A stretch of 7,003 nucleotides of DNA from an uncultured Gemmiger sp. (GTDB taxonomy: Bacteria; Bacillota; Clostridia; Oscillospirales; Ruminococcaceae): assembly GCA_959018215.1 (NCBI GenBank), contig CAUEKL010000120.1, forward strand, positions 1 through 7,003, written 5' to 3'. Of this stretch, positions 1 to 5,668 are shown in pieces; the stretch's first letter is position 1, and each line of letters opens with the position of its first letter. The notes under the pieces are model-generated. The model was not told where the DNA came from, did no database searches, and was given only the letters and a program-made list of their open reading frames with translations. The translations under genes were made by a program, and so were the position numbers.

Positions 1-19
1 CCTGAACTTCTACTGACAT
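1..19 (-). CDS. 5' end of an unidentified gene of the polysaccharide operon (partial)
   Basis: An ATG (complement of 17-19) preceded by a GAGGGG ribosome binding site (complement of 27-32, 7 nt spacing) opens a frame reading MSVEVQ before the window ends. It lies 43 nt after the stop of the family 2 glycosyltransferase on the same strand, so it should be the next operon gene. Six residues are too few to identify a family. In related Clostridia this type of soluble family 2 transferase is often followed by a small membrane protein such as DUF2304; that is only a guess here. Confidence 0.5.
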
Positions 20-62
20 GGGGTCACCCCTCAAAATAGTAGTGTCCAAGCCGCAGAAAACG

Positions 63-785
63 TTACGACCGATGGTGGACCTTCTTGATGGAAAGGCGGT
101 CGATGATCAGCGAAAGGGAGACCTTGATCATGTAGTACGCGCTCTTGAAGCTGGAAATGCTGGACACGCCGCCCTGGCGTTCGTGCATGACCACCGGGGC
201 TTCTCCTACCCGGAACCCGGCCAGGCTGGCGGCCAGGATGGCTTCCGGTTCGGGATAATCAGCCGCGTAGTTCCGGGCAAAATATTCAGTCATGGCCCGT
301 CCGGTGGCGCGGAATCCGCTGGTCACATCCAGTACCCGCTGCCCGCACAGCAAAAAGATCATGGCACTGAGGAACCGGATGCCCACCCGGCGCATGAAGC
401 TGGTCTGGAACCCTTCATGCCGGATAAACCGGCTGCCGATGCACATGTCCAGTTCACCGTTCAGCACCGGGGCGACAATGTCCCGCAGATAGGCGGGGTC
501 GTGCTGGCCGTCGCCATCCATCTGTACAGTTACGTCGTAGTCGTTGGCGGCAGCGTACACATAGCCGCACTGGATGCCGCCGCCGATCCCCAGATTCACC
601 GGCAGGTCCAGATATTCATATCCGTGCTCTTTCAGCAGGGCGGCGCTGCGGTCGGTGGAACAGTCGTTGATGACCAGATAATCCACCCCGGGGCAGAGCT
701 CCCGCAGGCGTTCCACAGTCTTGACGATGTTGGCCTCCTCATTGTAGCAGGGGATCAACACCAGGATCTTGGCCTTGGTTTGCAA
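63..785 (-). CDS. Family 2 glycosyltransferase, DPM1/DPG-synthase-like, UUG start
   Basis: A 240-residue GT-A fold glycosyltransferase that should move a sugar from a nucleotide donor to a lipid or glycan acceptor at the inner face of the membrane. Visible motifs are IPCYNEE (11-17) at the first nucleotide-binding strand, NDCSTD (40-45), the metal-binding DGDGQHD (90-96), GSRF (117-120), TSGFRA (155-160) and YPEPE (167-171). There is no C-terminal multi-helix membrane domain, only a hydrophobic stretch around 216-229 (YYMIKVSLSLIID), so it is probably membrane-associated through a partner. The start is TTG at 785-783: an in-frame TGA lies just upstream (797-795), no in-frame ATG precedes the IPCYNEE strand, and a GAGG site sits 7 nt away. 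It follows the family 4 transferase by 58 nt in the same operon. Donor and acceptor sugars cannot be read from the sequence; a polyprenyl-phosphate sugar synthase is a possible role. Confidence 0.9.
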   Translation of the reverse strand: MQTKAKILVLIPCYNEEANIVKTVERLRELCPGVDYLVINDCSTDRSAALLKEHGYEYLDLPVNLGIGGGIQCGYVYAAANDYDVTVQMDGDGQHDPAYLRDIVAPVLNGELDMCIGSRFIRHEGFQTSFMRRVGIRFLSAMIFLLCGQRVLDVTSGFRATGRAMTEYFARNYAADYPEPEAILAASLAGFRVGEAPVVMHERQGGVSSISSFKSAYYMIKVSLSLIIDRLSIKKVHHRS

Positions 786-792
786 AACAACA

Positions 793-796
793 CCTC
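793..796 (-). promoter_or_regulatory. Ribosome binding site that selects the UUG start of the family 2 glycosyltransferase
   Basis: GAGG on the minus strand (CCTC on the plus strand), part of ATGAGGTG, lies 7 nt upstream of TTG 785-783. The nearby ATG (798-796) overlaps this site, is out of frame with the transferase, and has no ribosome binding site of its own. This supports the rare UUG codon as the true start. Confidence 0.6.
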
Positions 797-814
797 ATGT
801 TTATATCGGGCACA

Positions 815-827
815 CTGCCGCAGGCAG
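815..827 (-). repeat. Small GC-rich hairpin between the two glycosyltransferase genes
   Basis: CTGCC (815-819) and GGCAG (823-827) are perfectly complementary around a 3-nt loop, inside the 58-nt gap (786-843) between the family 4 and family 2 transferase genes. No run of T follows on the minus strand, so it is not a canonical terminator. It could tune mRNA stability or translation of the downstream gene, or be chance. Confidence 0.35.
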
Positions 828-843
828 GGTCCGGAATCACGGT

Positions 844-2070
844 TTACACCGTCGGGGTCAGAATAAAATCCTCCAGCCGGCGCAGCAGCTGGGCCCGGCG
901 GTAATGGGCCAGATAATACTCTTTGGCCTTCGCTCCCATGGCGGCACGCTCTTCAGCATTCATGGCGTACAGCCGGTTCAGACTGGCAGCCAGAGCCGGG
1001 GCGTCGCAGGCCGGGCTGGAAAGCCCGCCCGCTGCCTGCACTGCGGCAAAGCCGGCCCCGTCCATGCTGGCCAGCACCGGCTTGCCGGCGGCCATGTAGC
1101 TGGCCACCTTGGCAGGTACAGTCAGCCCCAGGTCGGGGGAGTCGGACAGGGATACAATCAGGGCATCCGCCAGTTCGGTAAAGCGGGGAATATCCGTCGC
1201 GGGCACGCTGCCGTAAAATGTAACATAGTCCCGGGCGCCGTGGTCATTCACGAACTGTTCCAGCGCCGCCCGGCTCATGCCGTCGCCCACCAGCAGCAGA
1301 TGCAGCTGGTCCGCACCCTTCCGGCGGGCAAGGCCGACGGCTTCGATCACCGTTTCCAGGCTCTGGGCCGGGGTGAAGGTGCCGGTGAACACCAGATTGA
1401 ACCGCCCGTCAAACTGCTTGTGCAGCTCCGCATCATACAGGGGATGGGCGTAAAAATCCTCGCAGTACTGGGGAATGACCGCTACCTGTGCGGGACTTTT
1501 GCCGGTGCGCTGAATCAGCCGCTGCTGCAAAAGATCGCTCATGGCAATCAGCCGGTCACAGCGCTTGTACAGCCAGTCGCTCACTCCCTGGGCAATGCCC
1601 CGCAAAAGTTTGTTGTGTACCGGCAGAACGCTGTACAGATTTTCCGGCCAGATATCCAGCACATAGTTGGTCAGCGGAATGTGATGCCGCCGTGCATACC
1701 GGATGGCCGGCCAGCACATGAGCACCGGGCTGGTGTTGAAGCAGAACACCGCGTCATACCCGCCGGGCAGCCGGTGCAGGTTGCCCGCCGCATACAGGGG
1801 CCAGCTTACATAATTGAGGAAGATGTTCACGCTGGTGTTGCCCCGGCGGGGAATTTCTTTTGCCCGGAACACCTGTGCGGTTTTGTAGTATTCCTCAAAG
1901 GGACCGTGGGGACCGTAGCCGTCGAACCATTCGCCCTTGGGGTAGTTGGGCAGACCGCACAGCACATCCACCTCCAGCCCGTCAGCCAGGAACCCTTCCA
2001 CAATATCGTTGATGCGGAAGTTTTCCGGCCAGAAGTGCTGGGTCACAACCAGAATTCGCTTTTTCGGCAT
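844..2070 (-). CDS. wbuB: WbuB-like family 4 glycosyltransferase, probable L-FucNAc transferase
   Basis: A 408-residue GT-B fold glycosyltransferase. By homology to WbuB it should transfer N-acetyl-L-fucosamine from UDP-L-FucNAc to a growing undecaprenyl-linked repeat unit at the cytoplasmic membrane. The N-terminal domain begins directly with the first strand and WbuB signature (ILVVTQHFWPENFRIND, 6-22) and carries DIWPENL (139-145). The C-terminal donor domain shows FTGTFTPAQSLE (228-239), VGDG (261-264) and PAKVASYMAAGKPVLA (309-324). The start ATG is 22 nt after the capG stop; its ribosome binding site is poor (AAGGG about 14 nt away), but no in-frame ATG, GTG or TTG exists in the gap and the protein aligns from residue 1. 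Position directly after capE-capF-capG, as in fnlA-fnlB-fnlC-wbuB O-antigen clusters, supports the L-FucNAc assignment. The family is secure; the sugar is inferred from context and signature. Confidence 0.88.
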   Translation of the reverse strand: MPKKRILVVTQHFWPENFRINDIVEGFLADGLEVDVLCGLPNYPKGEWFDGYGPHGPFEEYYKTAQVFRAKEIPRRGNTSVNIFLNYVSWPLYAAGNLHRLPGGYDAVFCFNTSPVLMCWPAIRYARRHHIPLTNYVLDIWPENLYSVLPVHNKLLRGIAQGVSDWLYKRCDRLIAMSDLLQQRLIQRTGKSPAQVAVIPQYCEDFYAHPLYDAELHKQFDGRFNLVFTGTFTPAQSLETVIEAVGLARRKGADQLHLLLVGDGMSRAALEQFVNDHGARDYVTFYGSVPATDIPRFTELADALIVSLSDSPDLGLTVPAKVASYMAAGKPVLASMDGAGFAAVQAAGGLSSPACDAPALAASLNRLYAMNAEERAAMGAKAKEYYLAHYRRAQLLRRLEDFILTPTV

Positions 2071-2092
2071 CGGGGGTGCCCACGCCCTTTCC

Positions 2093-3232
2093 TTATTGTT
2101 TGCGCCACACCATCTTGTTCACAACGCCGGTGTAGCTCTGGATGATCTTGACAACCTTGTTGGAAACGTCCTCGGTGTAATAGGGGACGGGAATGCCGTT
2201 GTCGCCGTTGGCGTTCATGGCCACGGCGGTGGCCACGGCCTGTTCCACGCCGCCTTCCCGGATACCGGCCAGCACAAAGCAGCCCTTGTCCAGAGCTTCG
2301 GGGCGCTCGGTGGAGGTGCGGATGCAGACGGCAGGGAAGGGATGCCCCACGCTCAGGAAGAAGCTGGATTCCTCCGGCAGGGTGCCGGAATCGCTCACCA
2401 CGCAGAAAGCATTCATCTGCAGGTGGTTGTAGTCGTGGAAGCCCAGCGGCTCATGCAGCTTGACCCGGGAGTCCAGAGAAAATCCCATGGCATCCAGGCG
2501 CTTGCGGCTGCGGGGATGGCAGGAATAGAGGATGGGCATATCGTAGGTCTCGGCCAGATGATTGATGGAGGTGAACAGGTCGATGAAATTCTGGTCGGTG
2601 TCGATGTTCTCCTCCCGGTGGGCCGAAAGCAGGATGTAATGCCGGGGTTCCAGGCCCAGACGCTCCAGCACGTCGGAAGCTTCGATGCGCTCCAGGTTGG
2701 CGTGCAGCACTTCGGCCATGGGGCTGCCGGTGACAAAGGTCCGCTCCTTGGCGGTACCCTCGGCGTTCAGATACCGGCGGGCATGCTCGGAATAGCACAT
2801 GTTCACGTCCGCAATGTGGTCCACAATGCGGCGGTTGGTCTCTTCGGGCAGGCACTCGTCAAAGCAGCGGTTGCCGGCTTCCATGTGGAAGATGGGAATG
2901 TGCAGCCGCTTGGCGCCGATGGCGGACAGACAGCTGTTGGTGTCGCCCAGAATCAGCAAAGCGTCCGGCTTCTGCTCCACCATCAGGGCGTAGCTCTTGG
3001 CAATGATGTTGCCGATGGTCTCGCCCAGGTCCTTGCCCACGGCGTCCAGATAGAAATCCGGTGCACGCAGCCCCAGGTCCTCAAAGAAGATCTGGTTCAG
3101 GGTGTAGTCGTAGTTCTGCCCCGTGTGCACCAGAATCTGGTCAAAGTATTTATCGCACTTCTTGATGACGGCGCTCAGCCGGATGATCTCCGGCCGGGTG
3201 CCGATGATGGTCATCAGCTTCAGCTTGTTCAT
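2093..3232 (-). CDS. capG: UDP-N-acetyl-L-talosamine 2-epimerase, CapG/WbjD/FnlC type
   Basis: A 379-residue non-hydrolysing UDP-HexNAc 2-epimerase of the WecB fold, close in length to S. aureus CapG. It should invert C2 of UDP-6-deoxy-L-TalNAc, giving UDP-L-FucNAc, the last step of donor synthesis in the cytosol. Visible motifs are GTRPEIIRL (11-19), LGDTNS (95-100), the family core HMEAGNRCFDECLPEE (116-131) followed by TNRRIVDHIAD (132-142), SAHREEN (203-209) and SDSGTLPEES (290-299). H205, D97, E118 and E131 match the positions of the catalytic set known from WecB. The start chosen is ATG 3232-3230 because AGAAGG (3247-3242) is spaced 9 nt from it; an in-frame ATG three codons upstream abuts that site and is unlikely. 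The gene follows capF after 31 nt. A plain UDP-GlcNAc 2-epimerase (WecB/MnaA) is the alternative annotation, but the capE-capF context favours CapG. Confidence 0.92.
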   Translation of the reverse strand: MNKLKLMTIIGTRPEIIRLSAVIKKCDKYFDQILVHTGQNYDYTLNQIFFEDLGLRAPDFYLDAVGKDLGETIGNIIAKSYALMVEQKPDALLILGDTNSCLSAIGAKRLHIPIFHMEAGNRCFDECLPEETNRRIVDHIADVNMCYSEHARRYLNAEGTAKERTFVTGSPMAEVLHANLERIEASDVLERLGLEPRHYILLSAHREENIDTDQNFIDLFTSINHLAETYDMPILYSCHPRSRKRLDAMGFSLDSRVKLHEPLGFHDYNHLQMNAFCVVSDSGTLPEESSFFLSVGHPFPAVCIRTSTERPEALDKGCFVLAGIREGGVEQAVATAVAMNANGDNGIPVPYYTEDVSNKVVKIIQSYTGVVNKMVWRKQ

Positions 3233-3241
3233 ACACAACAT

Positions 3242-3247
3242 CCTTCT
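3242..3247 (-). promoter_or_regulatory. capG ribosome binding site
   Basis: AGAAGG on the minus strand, 9 nt before ATG 3232-3230 and immediately adjacent to the upstream in-frame ATG 3241-3239. This spacing decides in favour of the shorter product beginning MNKLKLMT. Confidence 0.6.
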
Positions 3248-3263
3248 ATATAAAGTAAGAGGA

Positions 3264-4448
3264 TCACACCTGCATGGCAAAGGTGTCCGGATGCTCCGGG
3301 TCAAAGGCTTCGTTGGCCCACATCACGGTGACCATTTCGCCGTCGCCCACATTTTCAATGTTGTGGGTGTAGCCGCAGGGAATATCCACCACCTGCAGCT
3401 TTTCGCCGCTGACATGGTACTCGATAACCTCGTCGGAGAAAATCTGCCGGAACCGGATGATCCCCTCGCCCTTGACCACCAGGAACTTCTCATTCTTGGT
3501 GTGATGCCAGTGGTTGCCCTTGACGATGCCGGGCCGGGAGATGTTCACGCTGACCTGACCCCGCTCCGGTGTGCGGAGAAACTCGGTAAAACTGCCGCGG
3601 TTGTCGCAGTGCATGTTCAGGTCGTAGGCAAATTCATCGGTGGGCAGATAGGAGAGGTAGGTGGAGTACAGCTTTTTGGTAAAGCTGTCTGCGGCCAGGT
3701 CGGGGACTTCCAGGGTGGGCAGGCCGTCGGTGCCCAGGGCCTGGGCAGCCTTGCCGCCCCGGGCCTTGGCAAAGTTCTGGATGGTTTCGGCCAGCTGTCC
3801 CAGGGTGACGGTGTGCACCGGATGAATACGGCAGATGCCCTCTTCGTCCCGGATTGCCTCGCCCTTTTCCATGGCGTCCAGAATGCAGGCCACCACATCG
3901 TCAATGTAGACCAGCGGCAGGGAATAGGCCGGGTCCCGTACCTGGATGGGCAGGCCATGGGCCACATTGTGGCAGAAGGTGGCCACCACGCTGTTGTAGT
4001 TGGGACGGCACCACTTGCCGAAAACCCCTTCCATCCGGAAGACAAACACCGGCGCGCCGGTGCGCTGCCCGTGGGCAAAGATAGCCTGCTCAGCCTGCAG
4101 CTTGCTCTTGCCGTAGTCGTTGTCCAGAGCGGCCTGGATGCTGGAGGTCACCAGCACCGGAGCCCGGCTTCCCGCCTCTTCCAGCAAAGCCAGCATAGTG
4201 TCGGTGAGCCCGGCGTTGCCGGAATAGAACTCGCTGGGGTCCTTGGGACGGTTGATGCCGGCCAGGTGCACCACAAAGGCGGCCCGGCGGCAGTAGTCCG
4301 CCAGGGTTTCGGGGGTATCGTCCTTCTCGAACAGCATCAGGTCGGTATACCCCCTGGTTTGCAGAGTAGCCACCAGGTTGCGGCCCACAAAGCCGCCGGA
4401 CCCGGTGATCAGAATGGGGGACTGCTTGTCAAACTCAGCACTTGCCAT
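3264..4448 (-). CDS. capF: Bifunctional 3-epimerase/4-ketoreductase, CapF/WbjC/FnlB type
   Basis: A 394-residue two-domain enzyme for the middle steps of UDP-L-FucNAc synthesis. In the known family the C-terminal cupin epimerises C3 of the 4-keto sugar made by CapE, and the N-terminal SDR domain reduces C4 with NADPH to UDP-6-deoxy-L-TalNAc. The Rossmann motif GSGGFVG (16-22), TSS (101-103) and the catalytic pair in YGKSK (Y112, K116) mark the SDR half. The cupin half carries GNHWHHTKNEKF (311-322) with metal-type ligands H313/H315/E320, and PCGYTHNIEN (357-366) with H362. It is slightly longer than S. aureus CapF (about 370 residues). The start at ATG 4448-4446 has a GAGGAG site (complement of 4459-4464, 10 nt spacing) inside the end of capE and overlaps capE by 14 nt, which suggests translational coupling. 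No catalytic residue I can recognise is missing. Confidence 0.94.
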   Translation of the reverse strand: MASAEFDKQSPILITGSGGFVGRNLVATLQTRGYTDLMLFEKDDTPETLADYCRRAAFVVHLAGINRPKDPSEFYSGNAGLTDTMLALLEEAGSRAPVLVTSSIQAALDNDYGKSKLQAEQAIFAHGQRTGAPVFVFRMEGVFGKWCRPNYNSVVATFCHNVAHGLPIQVRDPAYSLPLVYIDDVVACILDAMEKGEAIRDEEGICRIHPVHTVTLGQLAETIQNFAKARGGKAAQALGTDGLPTLEVPDLAADSFTKKLYSTYLSYLPTDEFAYDLNMHCDNRGSFTEFLRTPERGQVSVNISRPGIVKGNHWHHTKNEKFLVVKGEGIIRFRQIFSDEVIEYHVSGEKLQVVDIPCGYTHNIENVGDGEMVTVMWANEAFDPEHPDTFAMQV

Positions 4449-5487
4449 CTTTGGCCAGCTCCTCTTTGATATAATCGGTGGTCTTGATCTTGGCGATGGT
4501 TTCTTCCACATTCAGGCGGCGGGTGTTATGGCTGGTGTAATCCTCGTCCGCCTGGGTGTGAACTTCGCCCTTGATGAAGTACTTGTCATAGTTCAGGTCG
4601 CGGTTGTCGGCCGAAACACGGAAGTAACCGCCCATGTCCTCACTGCGGGTGCGTTCTTCCTTGGTCATCAGGGTCTCGTACAGCTTTTCGCCGTGGCGGG
4701 TGCCGATGATACGGGTGCCGGTGTCGCCGAACAGGGTCTGCACAGCCTTGGCCAGATCACCGATGGTGGAGGCGTCGGACTTCTGGATGAACAGGTCGCC
4801 GGGACGGGCATGCTCAAAGGCGAACATGACCAGATCCACAGCCTCGTCCAGATTCATCAGGAAGCGGGTCATGTTGGGGTCGGTGATGGTGATGGGGTTG
4901 CCGGAACGGATCTGCTCCACAAACAGGGGAATGACCGAGCCGCGGCTGGCCATGACGTTGCCGTAGCGGGTGCAGCAGATGACCGGCCCGCCCCGCTGGG
5001 CGGACACCCGGGCGTTGGCGGTGATGACGTGTTCCATCATGGCCTTGGAGATGCCCATGGCATTGATGGGATAGGCGGCCTTGTCGGTGGACAGGCAGAC
5101 GACCCGTTCCACGTTGGACTCAATGGCGGCATGCAGCATGTTGTCGGTGCCTTCGATGTTGGTGCGCACCGCTTCCATGGGGAAGAACTCGCAGGAGGGA
5201 ACCTGCTTGAGGGCGGCAGCGTGGAAGATATAGTTGACGCCCGGCATCACGTCCCGCAGGCTCTGGATGTTGCGTACATCGCCAATGTAGAACTTGACCT
5301 TTTCATAGTGTTCAGGGTAGTGGGCCTGCAGCTCATGGCGCATGTCGTCCTGCTTCTTCTCATCGCGGGAGAAGATGCGGATCTCACCGATATCGGTGGT
5401 CAGGAAATGCTTGAGGACGGTATGCCCGAAGCTGCCCGTACCGCCGGTAATCAACAGAGTCTTGCCCTTAAAAATCGTGTCTGCCAT
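4435..5487 (-). CDS. capE: UDP-GlcNAc inverting 4,6-dehydratase (5-epimerising), CapE/WbjB/FnlA type
   Basis: A 350-residue extended SDR enzyme, close in length to CapE/WbjB (about 342-344). In the family it converts UDP-GlcNAc to UDP-2-acetamido-2,6-dideoxy-beta-L-arabino-4-hexulose with bound NAD(P)+, the first step to UDP-L-FucNAc. Motifs in order: GGTGSFG (15-21, cofactor binding), IFSRDEKKQ (38-46), HAAALKQVP (89-97), STDKA (133-137, with D135/K136), then MGISK (144-148), where Met replaces the usual SDR Tyr of YxxxK as is known for CapE, followed by RYGNVMASRGSVIP (174-187). The start ATG 5487-5485 is chosen because AGGAGG lies 6 nt upstream and the protein then begins just before the first strand; an in-frame ATG 16 codons upstream lacks such a site. 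It is the first gene of the leftward operon, divergent from pepT. A retaining FlaA1/PseB-like dehydratase is less likely given Met144 and the capF-capG partners. Confidence 0.94.
   Translation of the reverse strand: MADTIFKGKTLLITGGTGSFGHTVLKHFLTTDIGEIRIFSRDEKKQDDMRHELQAHYPEHYEKVKFYIGDVRNIQSLRDVMPGVNYIFHAAALKQVPSCEFFPMEAVRTNIEGTDNMLHAAIESNVERVVCLSTDKAAYPINAMGISKAMMEHVITANARVSAQRGGPVICCTRYGNVMASRGSVIPLFVEQIRSGNPITITDPNMTRFLMNLDEAVDLVMFAFEHARPGDLFIQKSDASTIGDLAKAVQTLFGDTGTRIIGTRHGEKLYETLMTKEERTRSEDMGGYFRVSADNRDLNYDKYFIKGEVHTQADEDYTSHNTRRLNVEETIAKIKTTDYIKEELAKDGKC
4459..4465 (-). promoter_or_regulatory. capF ribosome binding site inside capE
   Basis: AGAGGAG on the minus strand, 10 nt upstream of ATG 4448-4446 and wholly within the last codons of capE. 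With the 14-nt gene overlap it implies that ribosomes finishing capE can restart on capF. Confidence 0.65.
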
Positions 5488-5493
5488 GATAGG

Positions 5494-5499
5494 CCTCCT
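5494..5499 (-). promoter_or_regulatory. capE ribosome binding site
   Basis: AGGAGG on the minus strand (CCTCCT on the plus strand), a full anti-16S match 6 nt before ATG 5487-5485. It fixes the start of the first capsule gene. Confidence 0.8.
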
Positions 5500-5512
5500 G
5501 TAGTAATTGATG

Positions 5513-5540
5513 GATTTATCATTGCCATACGGCATAAATC
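5513..5540 (-). repeat. Inverted repeat in the capE leader or operator region
   Basis: GATTTAT (5513-5519) and ATAAATC (5534-5540) are perfect reverse complements over 7 bp, with a nested GCC (5524-5526)/GGC (5531-5533) around ATAC. In capE mRNA it would form a bulged hairpin ending 13 nt upstream of the AGGAGG site; as DNA it could be an operator. It is short and AT-rich, so chance is possible. Confidence 0.35.
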
Positions 5541-5597
5541 GCCTTTATAATCTTCATAATTCTATCATAAAAGTGCTGCCTTGAAAAGGCCCCCGTC

Positions 5598-5626
5598 TTG
5601 GAAAATGCTTCTTTTTGTGCTACAAT
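5598..5626 (+). promoter_or_regulatory. pepT promoter (sigma-A type, extended -10)
   Basis: TTGGAA (5598-5603), a 17-bp spacer and TACAAT (5621-5626), with a TG dinucleotide one base upstream of the -10 (TGC-TACAAT). Transcription should begin near 5633, leaving a leader of about 36 nt before the pepT start. Confidence 0.65.
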
Positions 5627-5653
5627 GTCAGCGGTTTAGAAAGTACAAGAATA

Positions 5654-5659
5654 AAGGAG
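5654..5659 (+). promoter_or_regulatory. pepT ribosome binding site
   Basis: AAGGAG, 9 nt before ATG 5669. It excludes the longer in-frame reading that would start at 5615, which lies upstream of the predicted promoter -10. Confidence 0.8.
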
Positions 5660-5668
5660 ATATCGTTT

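Larger units (their letters stand above)
5488..5668. promoter_or_regulatory. Divergent capE/pepT intergenic control region
   Basis: A 181-bp gap between divergent genes, clearly more AT-rich than the surrounding coding DNA from about 5500 to 5575. The pepT side has a good promoter (separate entry). For the capsule operon several -10-like hexamers are present on the minus strand, for example TATGAT (5569-5564) and TATAAA (5549-5544), but none has a convincing -35 at 16-18 bp. The capsule promoter is therefore not resolved, and it may need an activator or use another sigma factor. An inverted repeat lies at 5513-5540. Confidence 0.55.

Noticed and set aside
3233..3304. Longer capG starts (3304 or 3241)
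   Set aside because: 3304 would overlap capF by 41 nt and add an Arg/Cys-rich non-family leader; 3241 directly abuts the AGAAGG site. ATG 3232 has proper spacing.
4449..4511. Longer capF start at 4511
   Set aside because: The added 21 residues are Lys/Pro/Ser-rich, encoded by the out-of-frame end of capE, and no ribosome binding site precedes them.
769..5550. Tiled long plus-strand open frames (769-2145, 1946-3253, 3123-4469, 4378-5550, and 18-866) opposite the capsule genes
   Set aside because: Each mirrors a recognised minus-strand enzyme gene, with low-complexity His/Gly/Val/Gln-rich products and no ribosome binding site or motif. They are shadows of codon bias, not an overlapping gene set.
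5578..5590. GCCTT-GAA-AAGGC hairpin as a terminator between the divergent genes
   Set aside because: No T-run follows on either strand and divergent genes need no terminator here; it lies just upstream of the pepT -35.
5615..5668. Longer pepT start at 5615 adding 18 residues
   Set aside because: It begins upstream of the predicted -10 box, lacks a ribosome binding site, and the extension is absent from the family; ATG 5669 with AAGGAG fits E. coli numbering.
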